Shown here one piece after another: positions 16,476 to 23,604 of a stretch of 64,000 nt of DNA. Numbering within the stretch: the stretch's first letter is position 1; every line of letters begins with the position of its first letter. The position numbers and the translations under genes are program-made. The notes beneath the pieces were generated by a model. That model was not told where the DNA came from, did not search any database, and saw only the letters and a list, made by a program, of their open reading frames with translations. The stretch is from a virus: the IMG/VR virus record IMGVR_UViG_3300043811_000050, positions 1 to 64,000 of that record. One strand, 5' to 3'.

Positions 16476-16811
16476 ATGAACCCGAACACAAACACTTGGC
16501 TCAGTTGGATTACGACCGGGATCGGCCTTGCCGGCTCCGCTGCCGCCACCAAGGGCCTGATCGATCAGAGCACGGCGACTTCGATTGCCGGCGCGGCGGC
16601 GACGCTCGTGCCGCTGCTGTGGGGGTTGTTCATTCACCGGGACAGCAAGGTCGTTGAGACGGCGAGCGAGATCAAAGGCGTTGCGCCGATCCAGATCCAG
16701 CCTACCGCCGCACCCGCGCTCCAGACGATGGCCAAGGATGACTCGATCAAGACCGTCGTCGAGGCCGCGCCGCCGCCTTCCCCCTATGCCACCAGCAGAC
16801 AGAGGCTGTAA
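16476..16811 (+). CDS. Holin-like membrane protein
   Basis: 111 residues with a strong AAAGGAG Shine-Dalgarno. Two hydrophobic segments lie at about residues 8-25 and 32-50 (AGAAATLVPLLWGLFI), followed by a hydrophilic tail. Size, two membrane spans and position two genes before the endolysin fit a class II holin that opens the inner membrane at lysis. No specific family motif is recognised. Confidence 0.6.
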   Translation: MNPNTNTWLSWITTGIGLAGSAAATKGLIDQSTATSIAGAAATLVPLLWGLFIHRDSKVVETASEIKGVAPIQIQPTAAPALQTMAKDDSIKTVVEAAPPPSPYATSRQRL

Positions 16812-17173
16812 TGGACTGGACATCAATTCTAAATCTGCTCCCTATCGTGGTCCGGCTCGAGCCTGTCATCGCCAAGTACGGGCCGGCCGCGATTGCGCTC
16901 TACAAGGCAGACGAGCCGACCGCGCTGCAGCTGTTCTCAGACGTGGCGGCTACGGTTGGCGATTCGAGCCCCATCGCGTGGATCAATCTGGCGATCAAAT
17001 GGGGGCCGACCTTGGCAACGTTCGTCCAGACCGAGGGACCGGTGGTGCAGCAGTTCATCGCGGACGTTAAGGCGGCGATCGGCACCATGCCGGTTCCGTC
17101 GATCGCGCCGGCTCCAGTTGTGGTGCCGACGGCGCCTGTGCCTCAACTGCCAGCCGGAGGCTTCACCTCGTGA
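16811..17173 (+). CDS. Lysis-region protein of unknown function
   Basis: 120 residues, overlapping the holin-like stop and the endolysin start. It is an alpha-helical protein (LLPIVVRLEPVIAKYGPAAI, INLAIKWGPTLATFVQTEGP) with a proline-rich C-terminus. The helices are amphipathic rather than clear membrane spans. It could be a lysis accessory factor. Confidence 0.55.
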   Translation: MDWTSILNLLPIVVRLEPVIAKYGPAAIALYKADEPTALQLFSDVAATVGDSSPIAWINLAIKWGPTLATFVQTEGPVVQQFIADVKAAIGTMPVPSIAPAPVVVPTAPVPQLPAGGFTS

Positions 17174-18447
17174 ACCTCGATCCCACGCAAATCATGCTGC
17201 TCATGCTCCTTGTGAGCGTGGGCGCGGATAAGGCGCTCATATTCTATCAGGCAATCCTGCTAGCGAGGAAGAACGGTGCGCCAGCCACACAACCTGCCCT
17301 TCCTGTTGGGCCTATCCCTGCTGGGCCTGTGCCAGTTTCTCCTGGTGGTGGCGGTGTTCAATCGCCCACCGGTCCCGCTCCTCCGGCCCCGCCCGCCGTT
17401 ATTCCTCCAGTCATTGTTCTCCCTCCCGCACCACCAGCGCCCCCGGTGGTTGTCAAACCAGCCCCTGTCCCCTCCCCTGCTGCCGGCCTCCCGCGATTTA
17501 CCAACATCACCACAACCAGCTTTGCCGGCGTCGGAGACAGCGAAGTCTCAAAAGAGTCCGCTTACTACCCGGAACACTACCCAAAAAAGTACGTCGAAAG
17601 CGATGACCCCGGAGCGGCCCTCCCCTACCGTTTCCCCGGAACGCCTCCTGTCATCCGAGTCTTCTTCCGCGGCAAGACCGTTGACTGCCCCGTCGTCGAT
17701 GTTGGCCCTTGGAACACCCATGATCCCTACTGGGATCACGGTGCCCGTCCCCAGGCCGAGACCGGAACCGATACGACTGGCCGACATACAAATCTGGCCG
17801 GACTCGACATCACGCCCGGAGCATGGAAAGCACTCGGCAAGACCGGCAATCTCGATGATGTCAAGGACATCACGTCATGGGATTTCGTGTCGGTGCTCGA
17901 CAAAGGTAATGTACCGGCGCCAGCACCGCCAATCACACCATCGGCGCCAGTAACTGGTGCGATCCCAGGCATCACGCACACCACCTATCCGAGCCAAGAT
18001 GAAGCTTATTCATACTTCGGTGAGCCTGGATCGAACCTTGTCAAGGTGACGTGCCCATGGGTGCTGACCGTTGAGGGAACGCACGCGCAGTGGATCGCAA
18101 TTAACGCGAAGTGCGCGGCTAGTCTTACAATGATCCTCAACGCCATCTGGAACCATCCAGCGATCGGGCAGAGCCAGGACAAGATCAATGAATTCGGATA
18201 CAACATCTTCGATGGTTCATATAATGATAGAAATATCGGCGGGACTGGAACACTATCGCAGCACGCGTGGGGAGCGGCAATTGACTGGAATGCTGCGGCT
18301 AATCCGCAGCACGCCACGGCCAGCCAAACCAAGTTCAAAGAAGACAGCCTAATCGTCGTTGCGTTCAAGCAGGCCGGATGGACCTGGGGCGGCGATTGGA
18401 GTGCGAAATATAGGGACGCAATGCACACTCAAATGTTAAGGGCCTGA
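17170..18447 (+). CDS. Endolysin with membrane anchor, DPBB domain and M15 peptidase domain
   Basis: 425 residues, GTG start at 17170. Residues about 7-28 form a signal-anchor (IMLLMLLVSVGADKALIFY), about 35-105 a Pro/Gly/Val-rich linker, and about 110-225 a double-psi beta-barrel-like domain with VDVGPWNTHDPYW and ITPGAWKALGKTG. The C-terminal 150 residues are an M15-type D-Ala or L-Ala-D-Glu peptidase: LSQHAWGAAIDWN supplies H and D, and GWTWGGDW with MHTQM supplies the last zinc ligand. The N-terminal anchor suggests export by the host Sec system as in SAR endolysins. Confidence 0.85.
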   Translation: MNLDPTQIMLLMLLVSVGADKALIFYQAILLARKNGAPATQPALPVGPIPAGPVPVSPGGGGVQSPTGPAPPAPPAVIPPVIVLPPAPPAPPVVVKPAPVPSPAAGLPRFTNITTTSFAGVGDSEVSKESAYYPEHYPKKYVESDDPGAALPYRFPGTPPVIRVFFRGKTVDCPVVDVGPWNTHDPYWDHGARPQAETGTDTTGRHTNLAGLDITPGAWKALGKTGNLDDVKDITSWDFVSVLDKGNVPAPAPPITPSAPVTGAIPGITHTTYPSQDEAYSYFGEPGSNLVKVTCPWVLTVEGTHAQWIAINAKCAASLTMILNAIWNHPAIGQSQDKINEFGYNIFDGSYNDRNIGGTGTLSQHAWGAAIDWNAAANPQHATASQTKFKEDSLIVVAFKQAGWTWGGDWSAKYRDAMHTQMLRA

Positions 18448-18450
18448 TCA

Positions 18451-18867
18451 ATGCCACCCAAGCGCTGTATACATTTTGACAATCCGAGAGATGCGTTCGA
18501 AAGCATGTTTATGCCAGAACCAAATTCAGGCTGCTGGATTTGGTTGGGACCGATCTTTGAAAAACGCGGCGGCTATGGCTGTTTCACAATGCGGCCTGCC
18601 GGAATAATCATGCAGCGCGCGCATCGTGTCTCATGGAAACTGTATCGACGTGCTGATCTTCCCAAGGAAGTCCACATCCTGCATCACTGCGACAATGTGC
18701 TTTGCGTCAATCCTGACCATCTATTTGAAGGTGATCAAGCCGCCAATATGCGGGACAAGTCATTGAAAGGACGTCAATTGCGCGGCAAGAACCATCCAAA
18801 ATATAAGCACGGGCTCTATGTTGGTGACAAAGCCAATCCAGAATATACACAGCCGAGGGACCGATGA
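18451..18867 (+). CDS. HNH homing-type endonuclease
   Basis: 138 residues. CWIWLG near residue 27, AHRVSWKLYRR, and HHCDNVLCVNPDHLFEGDQ followed by AANMRDKS are the signature of free-standing HNH_3 phage endonucleases; the HH, N and H residues form the beta-beta-alpha metal site. They cut DNA at intronless alleles and promote their own spread. Its location directly after the endolysin, in a region of small genes, supports mobility. Confidence 0.88.
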   Translation: MPPKRCIHFDNPRDAFESMFMPEPNSGCWIWLGPIFEKRGGYGCFTMRPAGIIMQRAHRVSWKLYRRADLPKEVHILHHCDNVLCVNPDHLFEGDQAANMRDKSLKGRQLRGKNHPKYKHGLYVGDKANPEYTQPRDR

Positions 18868-18932
18868 CTATCTTTTGGACCATATGGCTGTTCATCCTGA
18901 TCCCGGTATCCTTCCAGATGCTGAAGGCATAA
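18864..18932 (+). CDS. 22-residue membrane microprotein
   Basis: ATG 18864 overlaps the HNH stop (ATGA). The product MTIFWTIWLFILIPVSFQML plus two residues is almost entirely one hydrophobic segment. Such small coupled ORFs recur in this phage. Expression is inferred from overlap only. Confidence 0.4.
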   Translation: MTIFWTIWLFILIPVSFQMLKA

Positions 18933-18935
18933 CCA

Positions 18936-19127
18936 ATGTTCGAAATCATCTTCACCTGTATCGGCCTGTACTGTGGAGATGGAGTTTCATTTCCAAACCC
19001 TGTCGCGCATTTCTTGACGCTCAAAATGTGCGACGACTTTGGGAGACTAATGGTCAGCGAGCACGTCCCGATCAAGGGGATGACAATCAAGTTCCAGTGC
19101 CTTCGTCTCGACGGAGAAGACCTGTGA
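18936..19127 (+). CDS. Small protein of unknown function
   Basis: 63 residues. The pattern EIIFTCIGLYCGDGVSFPNP, then LMVSEHVPIKGMTIKFQCL, resembles small proteins found in many rhizobial genomes and phages, but I know no function. It follows the 22-codon ORF by three bases. Confidence 0.55.
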   Translation: MFEIIFTCIGLYCGDGVSFPNPVAHFLTLKMCDDFGRLMVSEHVPIKGMTIKFQCLRLDGEDL

Positions 19128-19146
19128 CAAACGGAGAAATATCACC

Positions 19147-20280
19147 ATGGCAGTTAAGACAGTAACACATCCAGACGGCCGCACCGCCCGCTTCGGCCGC
19201 AAGCACAGGGTCGGCGGTCGCGTTACCCTGAAGCTGAAGAACTATATGATCCCAGGCGTGACGCCGCCGGCCTCAACCAATTATGCGGCAGCGGCGACGC
19301 CAGCGCTCGCGGAGATGTACGAAAACGACAGCCTTGGAGATTGCGTGATCGCCGGCATCCAGCACGTCGAGGGTGTGATGACCGGCAATGAGCCGGCTAC
19401 CCCGCTGATCTACACCACGGCACAGACTACGGCATTTTACAGCGGCGCATGCGGCTATGTTCCCGGCAATCCAAATACTGACGAGGGGTGCGATATTGAG
19501 ACCACCATTGCTTGGTGGATGAAGAATGGAGCTCCCTCCGGCAGCGCGCATAAGCCCCTCGCGTACCTCGAAGTCGACCCTACTAATCAGGCCGAGGTGC
19601 AAACCGCAATATGGCTGTTTGAGAACCTGATCATCGGTCTTGACCTGCCGGATGCATGGATCACACCGTTCCCGTCCGCGAGCGGATTCACTTGGGATGT
19701 GGCTGGCCCGCCTGATCCCGAGAACGGACACTGTCCGCCGGGCATCGACTACAACTCCAATGGCATTATCATTTCCACTTGGGCAATGACCGGGCTGATG
19801 ACATACGCCGCTCTGGCGTTCTACTGTGCGGCGGCTCAAGAGGGGGAATGCTATGTCGTCTTCTCGCAGGATACGCTGAATGCGGCGACCGGCCTTGCGC
19901 CAACTGGGCTCAACTACGCTCAAATGATCGCGGACTGGAACGCTATGGGGGGCAATCTAACCCCTCCCGTCACCCCGCCTCCGCCGTCCCCGCCTCCGCC
20001 GTCCCCGCCGCCTCCCCCCGGCACGGTACCCAGCCACGCCGCGCTCGATCAAGCATTGACGGCCCTTGGCCGCGTCATCAATGAAATCCAGAACCCCAAC
20101 GTGCGCAGCGACGTGCAGAGAGAGTTCCGGGTAGTCAGCAGCCAGGCGGCAGCCTATGAGACTGCGGTTACGGCTGGCTGGGGGACGACAGCTCCGTCTC
20201 GGCCACCCCAGCAGGGCAATCCGCAGCCCCAGCCGCCTCGACGCCCCGGCCGCGACCCACTGATAGGTAGAACAAGCTAG
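19147..20280 (+). CDS. Putative cysteine-peptidase-like protein with proline-rich linker
   Basis: 377 residues. The first 260 residues contain YENDSLGDCVIAGIQHVEG near residue 58 and GHCPPGIDYNSNGIIIST near residue 194, a Cys ... His ... Asn arrangement reminiscent of papain-fold (C1/C39-like) proteins. A linker of PPPPSP repeats (about residues 275-295) follows, then a short helical segment and a basic C-terminus. Related unannotated proteins are common in rhizobia as I recall. The role after the endolysin is unclear; it could act on peptidoglycan or on host surface proteins. The peptidase assignment is tentative. Confidence 0.5.
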   Translation: MAVKTVTHPDGRTARFGRKHRVGGRVTLKLKNYMIPGVTPPASTNYAAAATPALAEMYENDSLGDCVIAGIQHVEGVMTGNEPATPLIYTTAQTTAFYSGACGYVPGNPNTDEGCDIETTIAWWMKNGAPSGSAHKPLAYLEVDPTNQAEVQTAIWLFENLIIGLDLPDAWITPFPSASGFTWDVAGPPDPENGHCPPGIDYNSNGIIISTWAMTGLMTYAALAFYCAAAQEGECYVVFSQDTLNAATGLAPTGLNYAQMIADWNAMGGNLTPPVTPPPPSPPPPSPPPPPGTVPSHAALDQALTALGRVINEIQNPNVRSDVQREFRVVSSQAAAYETAVTAGWGTTAPSRPPQQGNPQPQPPRRPGRDPLIGRTS

Positions 20281-20378
20281 CTATGAGAGCGCCCCCCATC
20301 TTCAAGCTACCGGCCTACGTCGTCTTCCGGGTTAACGGCGTAGGCATCTTCCTTCACCCAAACATGGAGAATCTCGTC

Positions 20379-20696
20379 ATGCTAAATCTGACGGTGGGCC
20401 ACACCGCAACTCTTGGCATCGAATATCTCGACCAGAACGGAAATCCAATGCTTACGGCTCCCGTACCGGATAGCCCGCCGACTTGGACAAACAACCCATC
20501 AGCCCCAGGTGTTGACACATTCACTCCGTCCCCGGACGGGACATCTGCGACTCTGGTTGCGGACGCGGCAGGCAGTGACTCGGTTAGCCTGAGTGTGATC
20601 GTTGGCAGCCAGACGTTTCCGGCATCGCTTGCGATTACGATTAGTGCGGAGGCACAGGTCTTGACCTCCGTCGCGATCACGTCGACCGTGAGTTGA
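20379..20696 (+). CDS. Ig-like domain protein
   Basis: 105 residues if started at ATG 20379, which has GGAGA at good spacing; an upstream in-frame ATG at 20283 lacks a ribosome site. The pattern GIEYLDQNGNPMLTAPVPDS, TATLVADAAGSDSVSLSV is a bacterial Ig-like (Big-type) beta sandwich. Such domains decorate phage virions and bind carbohydrate weakly. It lies outside the structural module, so it may be secreted or cytosolic. Confidence 0.55.
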   Translation: MLNLTVGHTATLGIEYLDQNGNPMLTAPVPDSPPTWTNNPSAPGVDTFTPSPDGTSATLVADAAGSDSVSLSVIVGSQTFPASLAITISAEAQVLTSVAITSTVS

Positions 20697-20703
20697 TCGA
20701 CCT

Positions 20704-20895
20704 TTGAACGGCGGCACCAAATGGCCGCTCAATCTCGACCGGGATCGGGGGATAAAAATCACCATCGATCTCGGTCGCGCGCCTGACGATCCGGGGCGAC
20801 GGGCGGACATTTATCATGCCCTGCGCATCCTCGCGGACAATGATATGATCGAAGGGCTTGAATGTGACCGGGGAGGGCTGAAGATCGTGAAATAG
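20704..20895 (+). CDS. Small protein of unknown function
   Basis: 63 residues from TTG 20704; no ATG or GTG start is available upstream. The sequence (RDRGIKITIDLGRAPDDPGR, DIYHALRILADNDMIEGLEC) looks like a real folded protein with two strands and a helix. The start codon is uncertain. Confidence 0.45.
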   Translation: MNGGTKWPLNLDRDRGIKITIDLGRAPDDPGRRADIYHALRILADNDMIEGLECDRGGLKIVK

Positions 20896-20904
20896 GAGGC
20901 GAAA

Positions 20905-21156
20905 ATGGTCTGTGTACTAAATCCGGCATTCTGGGTCTACATCGTTGTTCTAATTGGCGGAATAATGCTGATTCGTCTGCTGGTTCCATGGTTTGTAAAC
21001 TTCTTTGGATTTCCGGCCCCGATCCCGCAAGCGATCATGATCATCCTCTGGATTGTCATTGCATGCGCCGGCATCTACTTCCTGTTTGAGCTCTTGAGTT
21101 GTGTGTTCAGTTCGGGAGGCGGCCTTAGCTTTCCGACATTTCCGCGCGGCAGATGA
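20905..21156 (+). CDS. Two-span membrane protein, possible holin
   Basis: 83 residues with AGGAGG before ATG 20905. Hydrophobic segments at about residues 8-27 (WVYIVVLIGGIMLIRLL) and 42-66 (IMIILWIVIACAGIYFLF) make it an integral membrane protein. It starts a run of small membrane ORFs and could be a second holin or antiholin. Confidence 0.6.
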   Translation: MVCVLNPAFWVYIVVLIGGIMLIRLLVPWFVNFFGFPAPIPQAIMIILWIVIACAGIYFLFELLSCVFSSGGGLSFPTFPRGR

Positions 21157-21160
21157 TACG

Positions 21161-21265
21161 ATGCACCGCGACCACTCCGACCGGATGCGTGCCGCCGCCC
21201 GGATTGTAGTCCCTATCCTGATCGCTGCGGCGCTCTTCTTCGTGATCTGGTTGGTGACGCTATGA
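21161..21265 (+). CDS. 34-residue single-span membrane protein
   Basis: MHRDHSDRMRAAARIVVPIL is followed by a hydrophobic segment (IAAALFFVIWLVTL). The basic N-terminus and one C-terminal span suggest an inner-membrane peptide. It overlaps the next ORF by four bases. Confidence 0.5.
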   Translation: MHRDHSDRMRAAARIVVPILIAAALFFVIWLVTL

Positions 21266-21351
21266 TGCGAGCGCTCTGCGCCCTGACCCTCGGCATGGCG
21301 GGAGGCTATGCGGTCCACATGACGTTCGTCGTCATGGGCTGGTCGCCGTGA
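21262..21351 (+). CDS. 29-residue hydrophobic microprotein
   Basis: Starts at ATG 21262, overlapping the upstream stop. The product MMRALCALTLGMAGGYAVHM plus nine residues looks like a signal or membrane peptide. It overlaps the following GTG ORF, so translation would be coupled. Confidence 0.4.
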   Translation: MMRALCALTLGMAGGYAVHMTFVVMGWSP

Positions 21352-21452
21352 TCCCCGCCGTCCCCATGGCGGTCTACTTCAGCAAGTTCGGGGTGCTGAT
21401 ATACAATCCGGTGGCGTGGTACACAATCCCGCTCTGGTGGTACTTCCCATGA
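21348..21452 (+). CDS. 34-residue aromatic-rich microprotein
   Basis: GTG 21348 overlaps the preceding stop. The product contains MAVYFSKFGVLIYNPVAWYT and ends LWWYFP. It is unusually rich in Trp and Tyr and could bind membranes. It overlaps the next ORF. Confidence 0.4.
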   Translation: MIPAVPMAVYFSKFGVLIYNPVAWYTIPLWWYFP

Positions 21453-21655
21453 TGGAATGGATGCTGATATCTGTGGTCGCGACGGCAACTGGGATTGCCC
21501 CGCTTCCAGGTTATCAGCCGCTTTACTTCCGCACATACCTTGCCTGCAACGAGGTCGCGCTGGAATTCACCCCACCAGGGAAGCCGCGCATAGGGACGCG
21601 ATTCGCGATATGCAGGAAACTGGGAGACGAGCCGGAGGACGGCAATGGCCGATAA
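21449..21655 (+). CDS. Small protein with hydrophobic N-terminus
   Basis: 68 residues. MMEWMLISVVATATGIAPLP resembles a short signal sequence, followed by a small domain with two cysteines (TYLACNEVALEF, FAICRKLGDEPE). It may be exported to the periplasm. It overlaps the next gene by 11 bases in another frame. Confidence 0.5.
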   Translation: MMEWMLISVVATATGIAPLPGYQPLYFRTYLACNEVALEFTPPGKPRIGTRFAICRKLGDEPEDGNGR

Positions 21656-22298
21656 TACCGGCACCGGATCGGATCGCGCCGAAAGCCCACCTCGTGGTTA
21701 TCAGGCGAGCGGGGGGCTAGTCCCCGTCCCCGATCCCACCCTGCTCACAACTCAGAGCCTGCAGCGTGAAATAGCCGCGTTGAAGGAGCTGTTCACCACC
21801 GAGCTCAAGTCGATCGATCAGCGCATTTCAGAGGTGTCCGCCTACAGTCGAGCCCGGAACGAAGACATCAGGTCGGCCTCAACCACTCTGCAGGCGCTGC
21901 TGGAAGAGAAGATCGACAAGCTGTCGGCGGTCTGCATCGAGAAGTTCGCTGGCGTTGGTGCGCAATTCGCGGAACGCGACACCAGAACCGACCAGCGCGC
22001 AGGCGACACCAAGCTAGCGGTCGACGCGGCCTTTGCCGCGGCGAAGGAGGCAACGGCCAAGATCGAAGCCGGGTTCACCAAGCAGATCGACGGGATGACG
22101 CAGATCCTCGACTCGAAGACGGCTAACCTTGGCGGCAACATTGACGACCTAAAGCAGCGCATGACGGCGGTTGAGAGCCGATCTGGAACTCAAACGGAAG
22201 GTCGCAGGGATAATCGGGATAACGTAGGGCTGATTGTGGCCATAATCGCAGCCGGATTGGCGGCGGGTTCTCTGTTTTTGCATTTTCCGGCACACTGA
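21645..22298 (+). CDS. Coiled-coil protein with C-terminal membrane anchor
   Basis: 217 residues. About residues 35-180 are helical with heptad-like spacing (LQREIAALKELFTTELKSID, QALLEEKIDKLSAV, NIDDLKQRMTAVESR), followed by a hydrophobic C-terminal span (VGLIVAIIAAGLAAGSLFL). A tail-anchored rod of this kind could bridge membrane and envelope, as i-spanins do in reverse orientation, but no known family is recognised. Confidence 0.6.
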   Translation: MADNTGTGSDRAESPPRGYQASGGLVPVPDPTLLTTQSLQREIAALKELFTTELKSIDQRISEVSAYSRARNEDIRSASTTLQALLEEKIDKLSAVCIEKFAGVGAQFAERDTRTDQRAGDTKLAVDAAFAAAKEATAKIEAGFTKQIDGMTQILDSKTANLGGNIDDLKQRMTAVESRSGTQTEGRRDNRDNVGLIVAIIAAGLAAGSLFLHFPAH

Positions 22299-22350
22299 AC
22301 AGCAGCGCCGCACGTCAAGCGGCTAGACTAGAACGGACGAGAACTGTGAA

Positions 22351-22728
22351 GTGGAACGTACGCGGGGTGGACGGCGTGAGCCCGAGGAGGAGGCCGGGCG
22401 CAGCGTCGACCAGTCTCCGCTCGAGCTCCTAGCGGAAGTCGTCAAGGGGCTCGGGGCTAGGCTTGACGTCGTCCGGGGGCAGTCCGAAGAACTCCTGGAA
22501 GCGATACGGAGCCACGAAAGTCTACGCCCGGACGAGGTGCTGGAACTTCGCAATTTCGTGAAGGAGACGCTCCCGCAGATACAGGAAATCCTGGAGAACA
22601 GGAGGAACCAGAAGTGGTTCTGGAAGCGTGTTGGGCTGATGTTTGTTGGCGGTCCCGCCCTGGTGACGATGGGCGCGGCGCTTTGGCAACTCGGCATCAA
22701 GCTGATCGAATGGATACGCAGCCAGTAA
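22351..22728 (+). CDS. Coiled-coil / C-terminal membrane protein
   Basis: 125 residues, GTG start. The N-terminal half is charged and helical (SPLELLAEVVKGLGARLDVV, LRNFVKETLPQIQEILENRR), and a hydrophobic segment lies near residue 95-115 (VGLMFVGGPALVTMGAALW). Its architecture resembles the upstream gene 21645-22298. The two may act together at the inner membrane during lysis. Confidence 0.55.
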   Translation: MERTRGGRREPEEEAGRSVDQSPLELLAEVVKGLGARLDVVRGQSEELLEAIRSHESLRPDEVLELRNFVKETLPQIQEILENRRNQKWFWKRVGLMFVGGPALVTMGAALWQLGIKLIEWIRSQ

Positions 22729-23189
22729 GGCGGCTCTGCGGCTGGATCTGGAGGAACCCATCGACGGTCGGGTCGGTTCTGATCGGCGCGGTGCTCTTCT
22801 TCATACCCGCCTCCATGCTGTGGGACCGCTCGCCGGCCGGGGAAACGCATCTGTGGATCGATCCGCCCGTCGTGGCGCCGGGCCAGCACTTCCAGGCGGT
22901 GTGGACCTACCACGTGCTGCGGCCCAATTGCGTTGGGAGAGTCCACCCAGTGCTGGAGGACAGTGCCCATCAGGTGTTCGCCTTCGCCTCCGTCGACTCG
23001 GTGGTCCATGGCCCGGTCGGCACCACGGGGACCTATCATTCCAACTGGAGGGCACCCAACGGGATTGCCCCCGGACCCGTCACGATGCGGCGCTACACGG
23101 ACCGCGGATGCAACCCCTTGCAGTTCTGGCTCTGGCCCATGAAGGAGGTCCATGAGGCGAAGTTTACCGTTGCCCTCGCCCCCAGATAA
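22710..23189 (+). CDS. Membrane-anchored extracytoplasmic protein
   Basis: 159 residues from ATG 22710, overlapping the upstream gene by 19 bases. A membrane span at about residues 17-36 (VGSVLIGAVLFFIPASMLW) is followed by a beta-rich domain with four cysteines (RPNCVGRVHPVLEDS, YTDRGCNPLQFWLWP). It probably faces the periplasm. It is the last + strand gene before the terminator. Function unknown. Confidence 0.6.
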   Translation: MDTQPVRRLCGWIWRNPSTVGSVLIGAVLFFIPASMLWDRSPAGETHLWIDPPVVAPGQHFQAVWTYHVLRPNCVGRVHPVLEDSAHQVFAFASVDSVVHGPVGTTGTYHSNWRAPNGIAPGPVTMRRYTDRGCNPLQFWLWPMKEVHEAKFTVALAPR

Positions 23190-23240
23190 AGCGACAATGG
23201 GTTCGTGAGCGATCCCTCTCAGGATGCTCCTCCCAGACTT

Positions 23241-23270
23241 GACCCCGCGGCGCAAGCTGCGGGGTCTTTT
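23241..23270 (+). terminator. Strong intrinsic terminator ending the tail/lysis operon
   Basis: GACCCCGC (23241-23248) pairs perfectly with GCGGGGTC (23259-23266) across a 10-base loop, followed by TTTT. It separates the rightward lysis genes from the leftward gene ending at 23270, so it marks the end of the late unit. Confidence 0.9.
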
Positions 23271-23512
23271 CAATTTATTCTCCTGTCGCTCTTTTCGGTC
23301 GACGCTGCGCTAATATCCTTTTGCGTCTGGTGCACCTGACCCAGCGCCGCGCCGAGCAGCCGGTGCAGCTCCTCGGCGGTCTCGTAGGTCAATGCCACGT
23401 CGGCGTGGACTTGCCAGCGCGTATTAGCCCCGAAGGCGCCCGTGCTGAACTGCAGCCGGACGAGCGGCAGCTTGGCCAGGATTGCAACTTGGATCTTGTC
23501 GATGACGTTCAT
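23270..23512 (-). CDS. Small protein of unknown function
   Basis: 80 residues from ATG 23512. It contains IDKIQVAILAKLPLVRLQFS, then VHADVALTYETAEELHRLLG, like small phage proteins with one beta-hairpin and helices. Its start overlaps the stop of the upstream 31-codon ORF. It is the last gene of the leftward unit and runs up to the shared terminator. Confidence 0.6.
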   Translation of the reverse strand: MNVIDKIQVAILAKLPLVRLQFSTGAFGANTRWQVHADVALTYETAEELHRLLGAALGQVHQTQKDISAASTEKSDRRIN

Positions 23513-23604
23513 TTCTTCGGATTCCACAGAACAACCGCCAGGACCAGAATGCTCGGCGTCCACGACAGCATGATCCCAAGCAGTATCGCTTCAAGTGTGG
23601 TCAA
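23509..23604 (-). CDS. 31-residue membrane microprotein
   Basis: TTG 23604 follows GGAGGAG-like purines and overlaps the clamp stop (TTGA). The product is TTLEAILLGIMLSWTPSILV plus a hydrophobic tail ending NPKK, i.e. one membrane span. It overlaps the following gene as well. Confidence 0.4.
   Translation of the reverse strand: MTTLEAILLGIMLSWTPSILVLAVVLWNPKK

Noticed and set aside
22323-23273. 316-codon - strand ORF
   Set aside because: It lies opposite three overlapping + strand genes with membrane segments and extends across the terminator; its sequence is low-complexity Arg/Ser/Pro.
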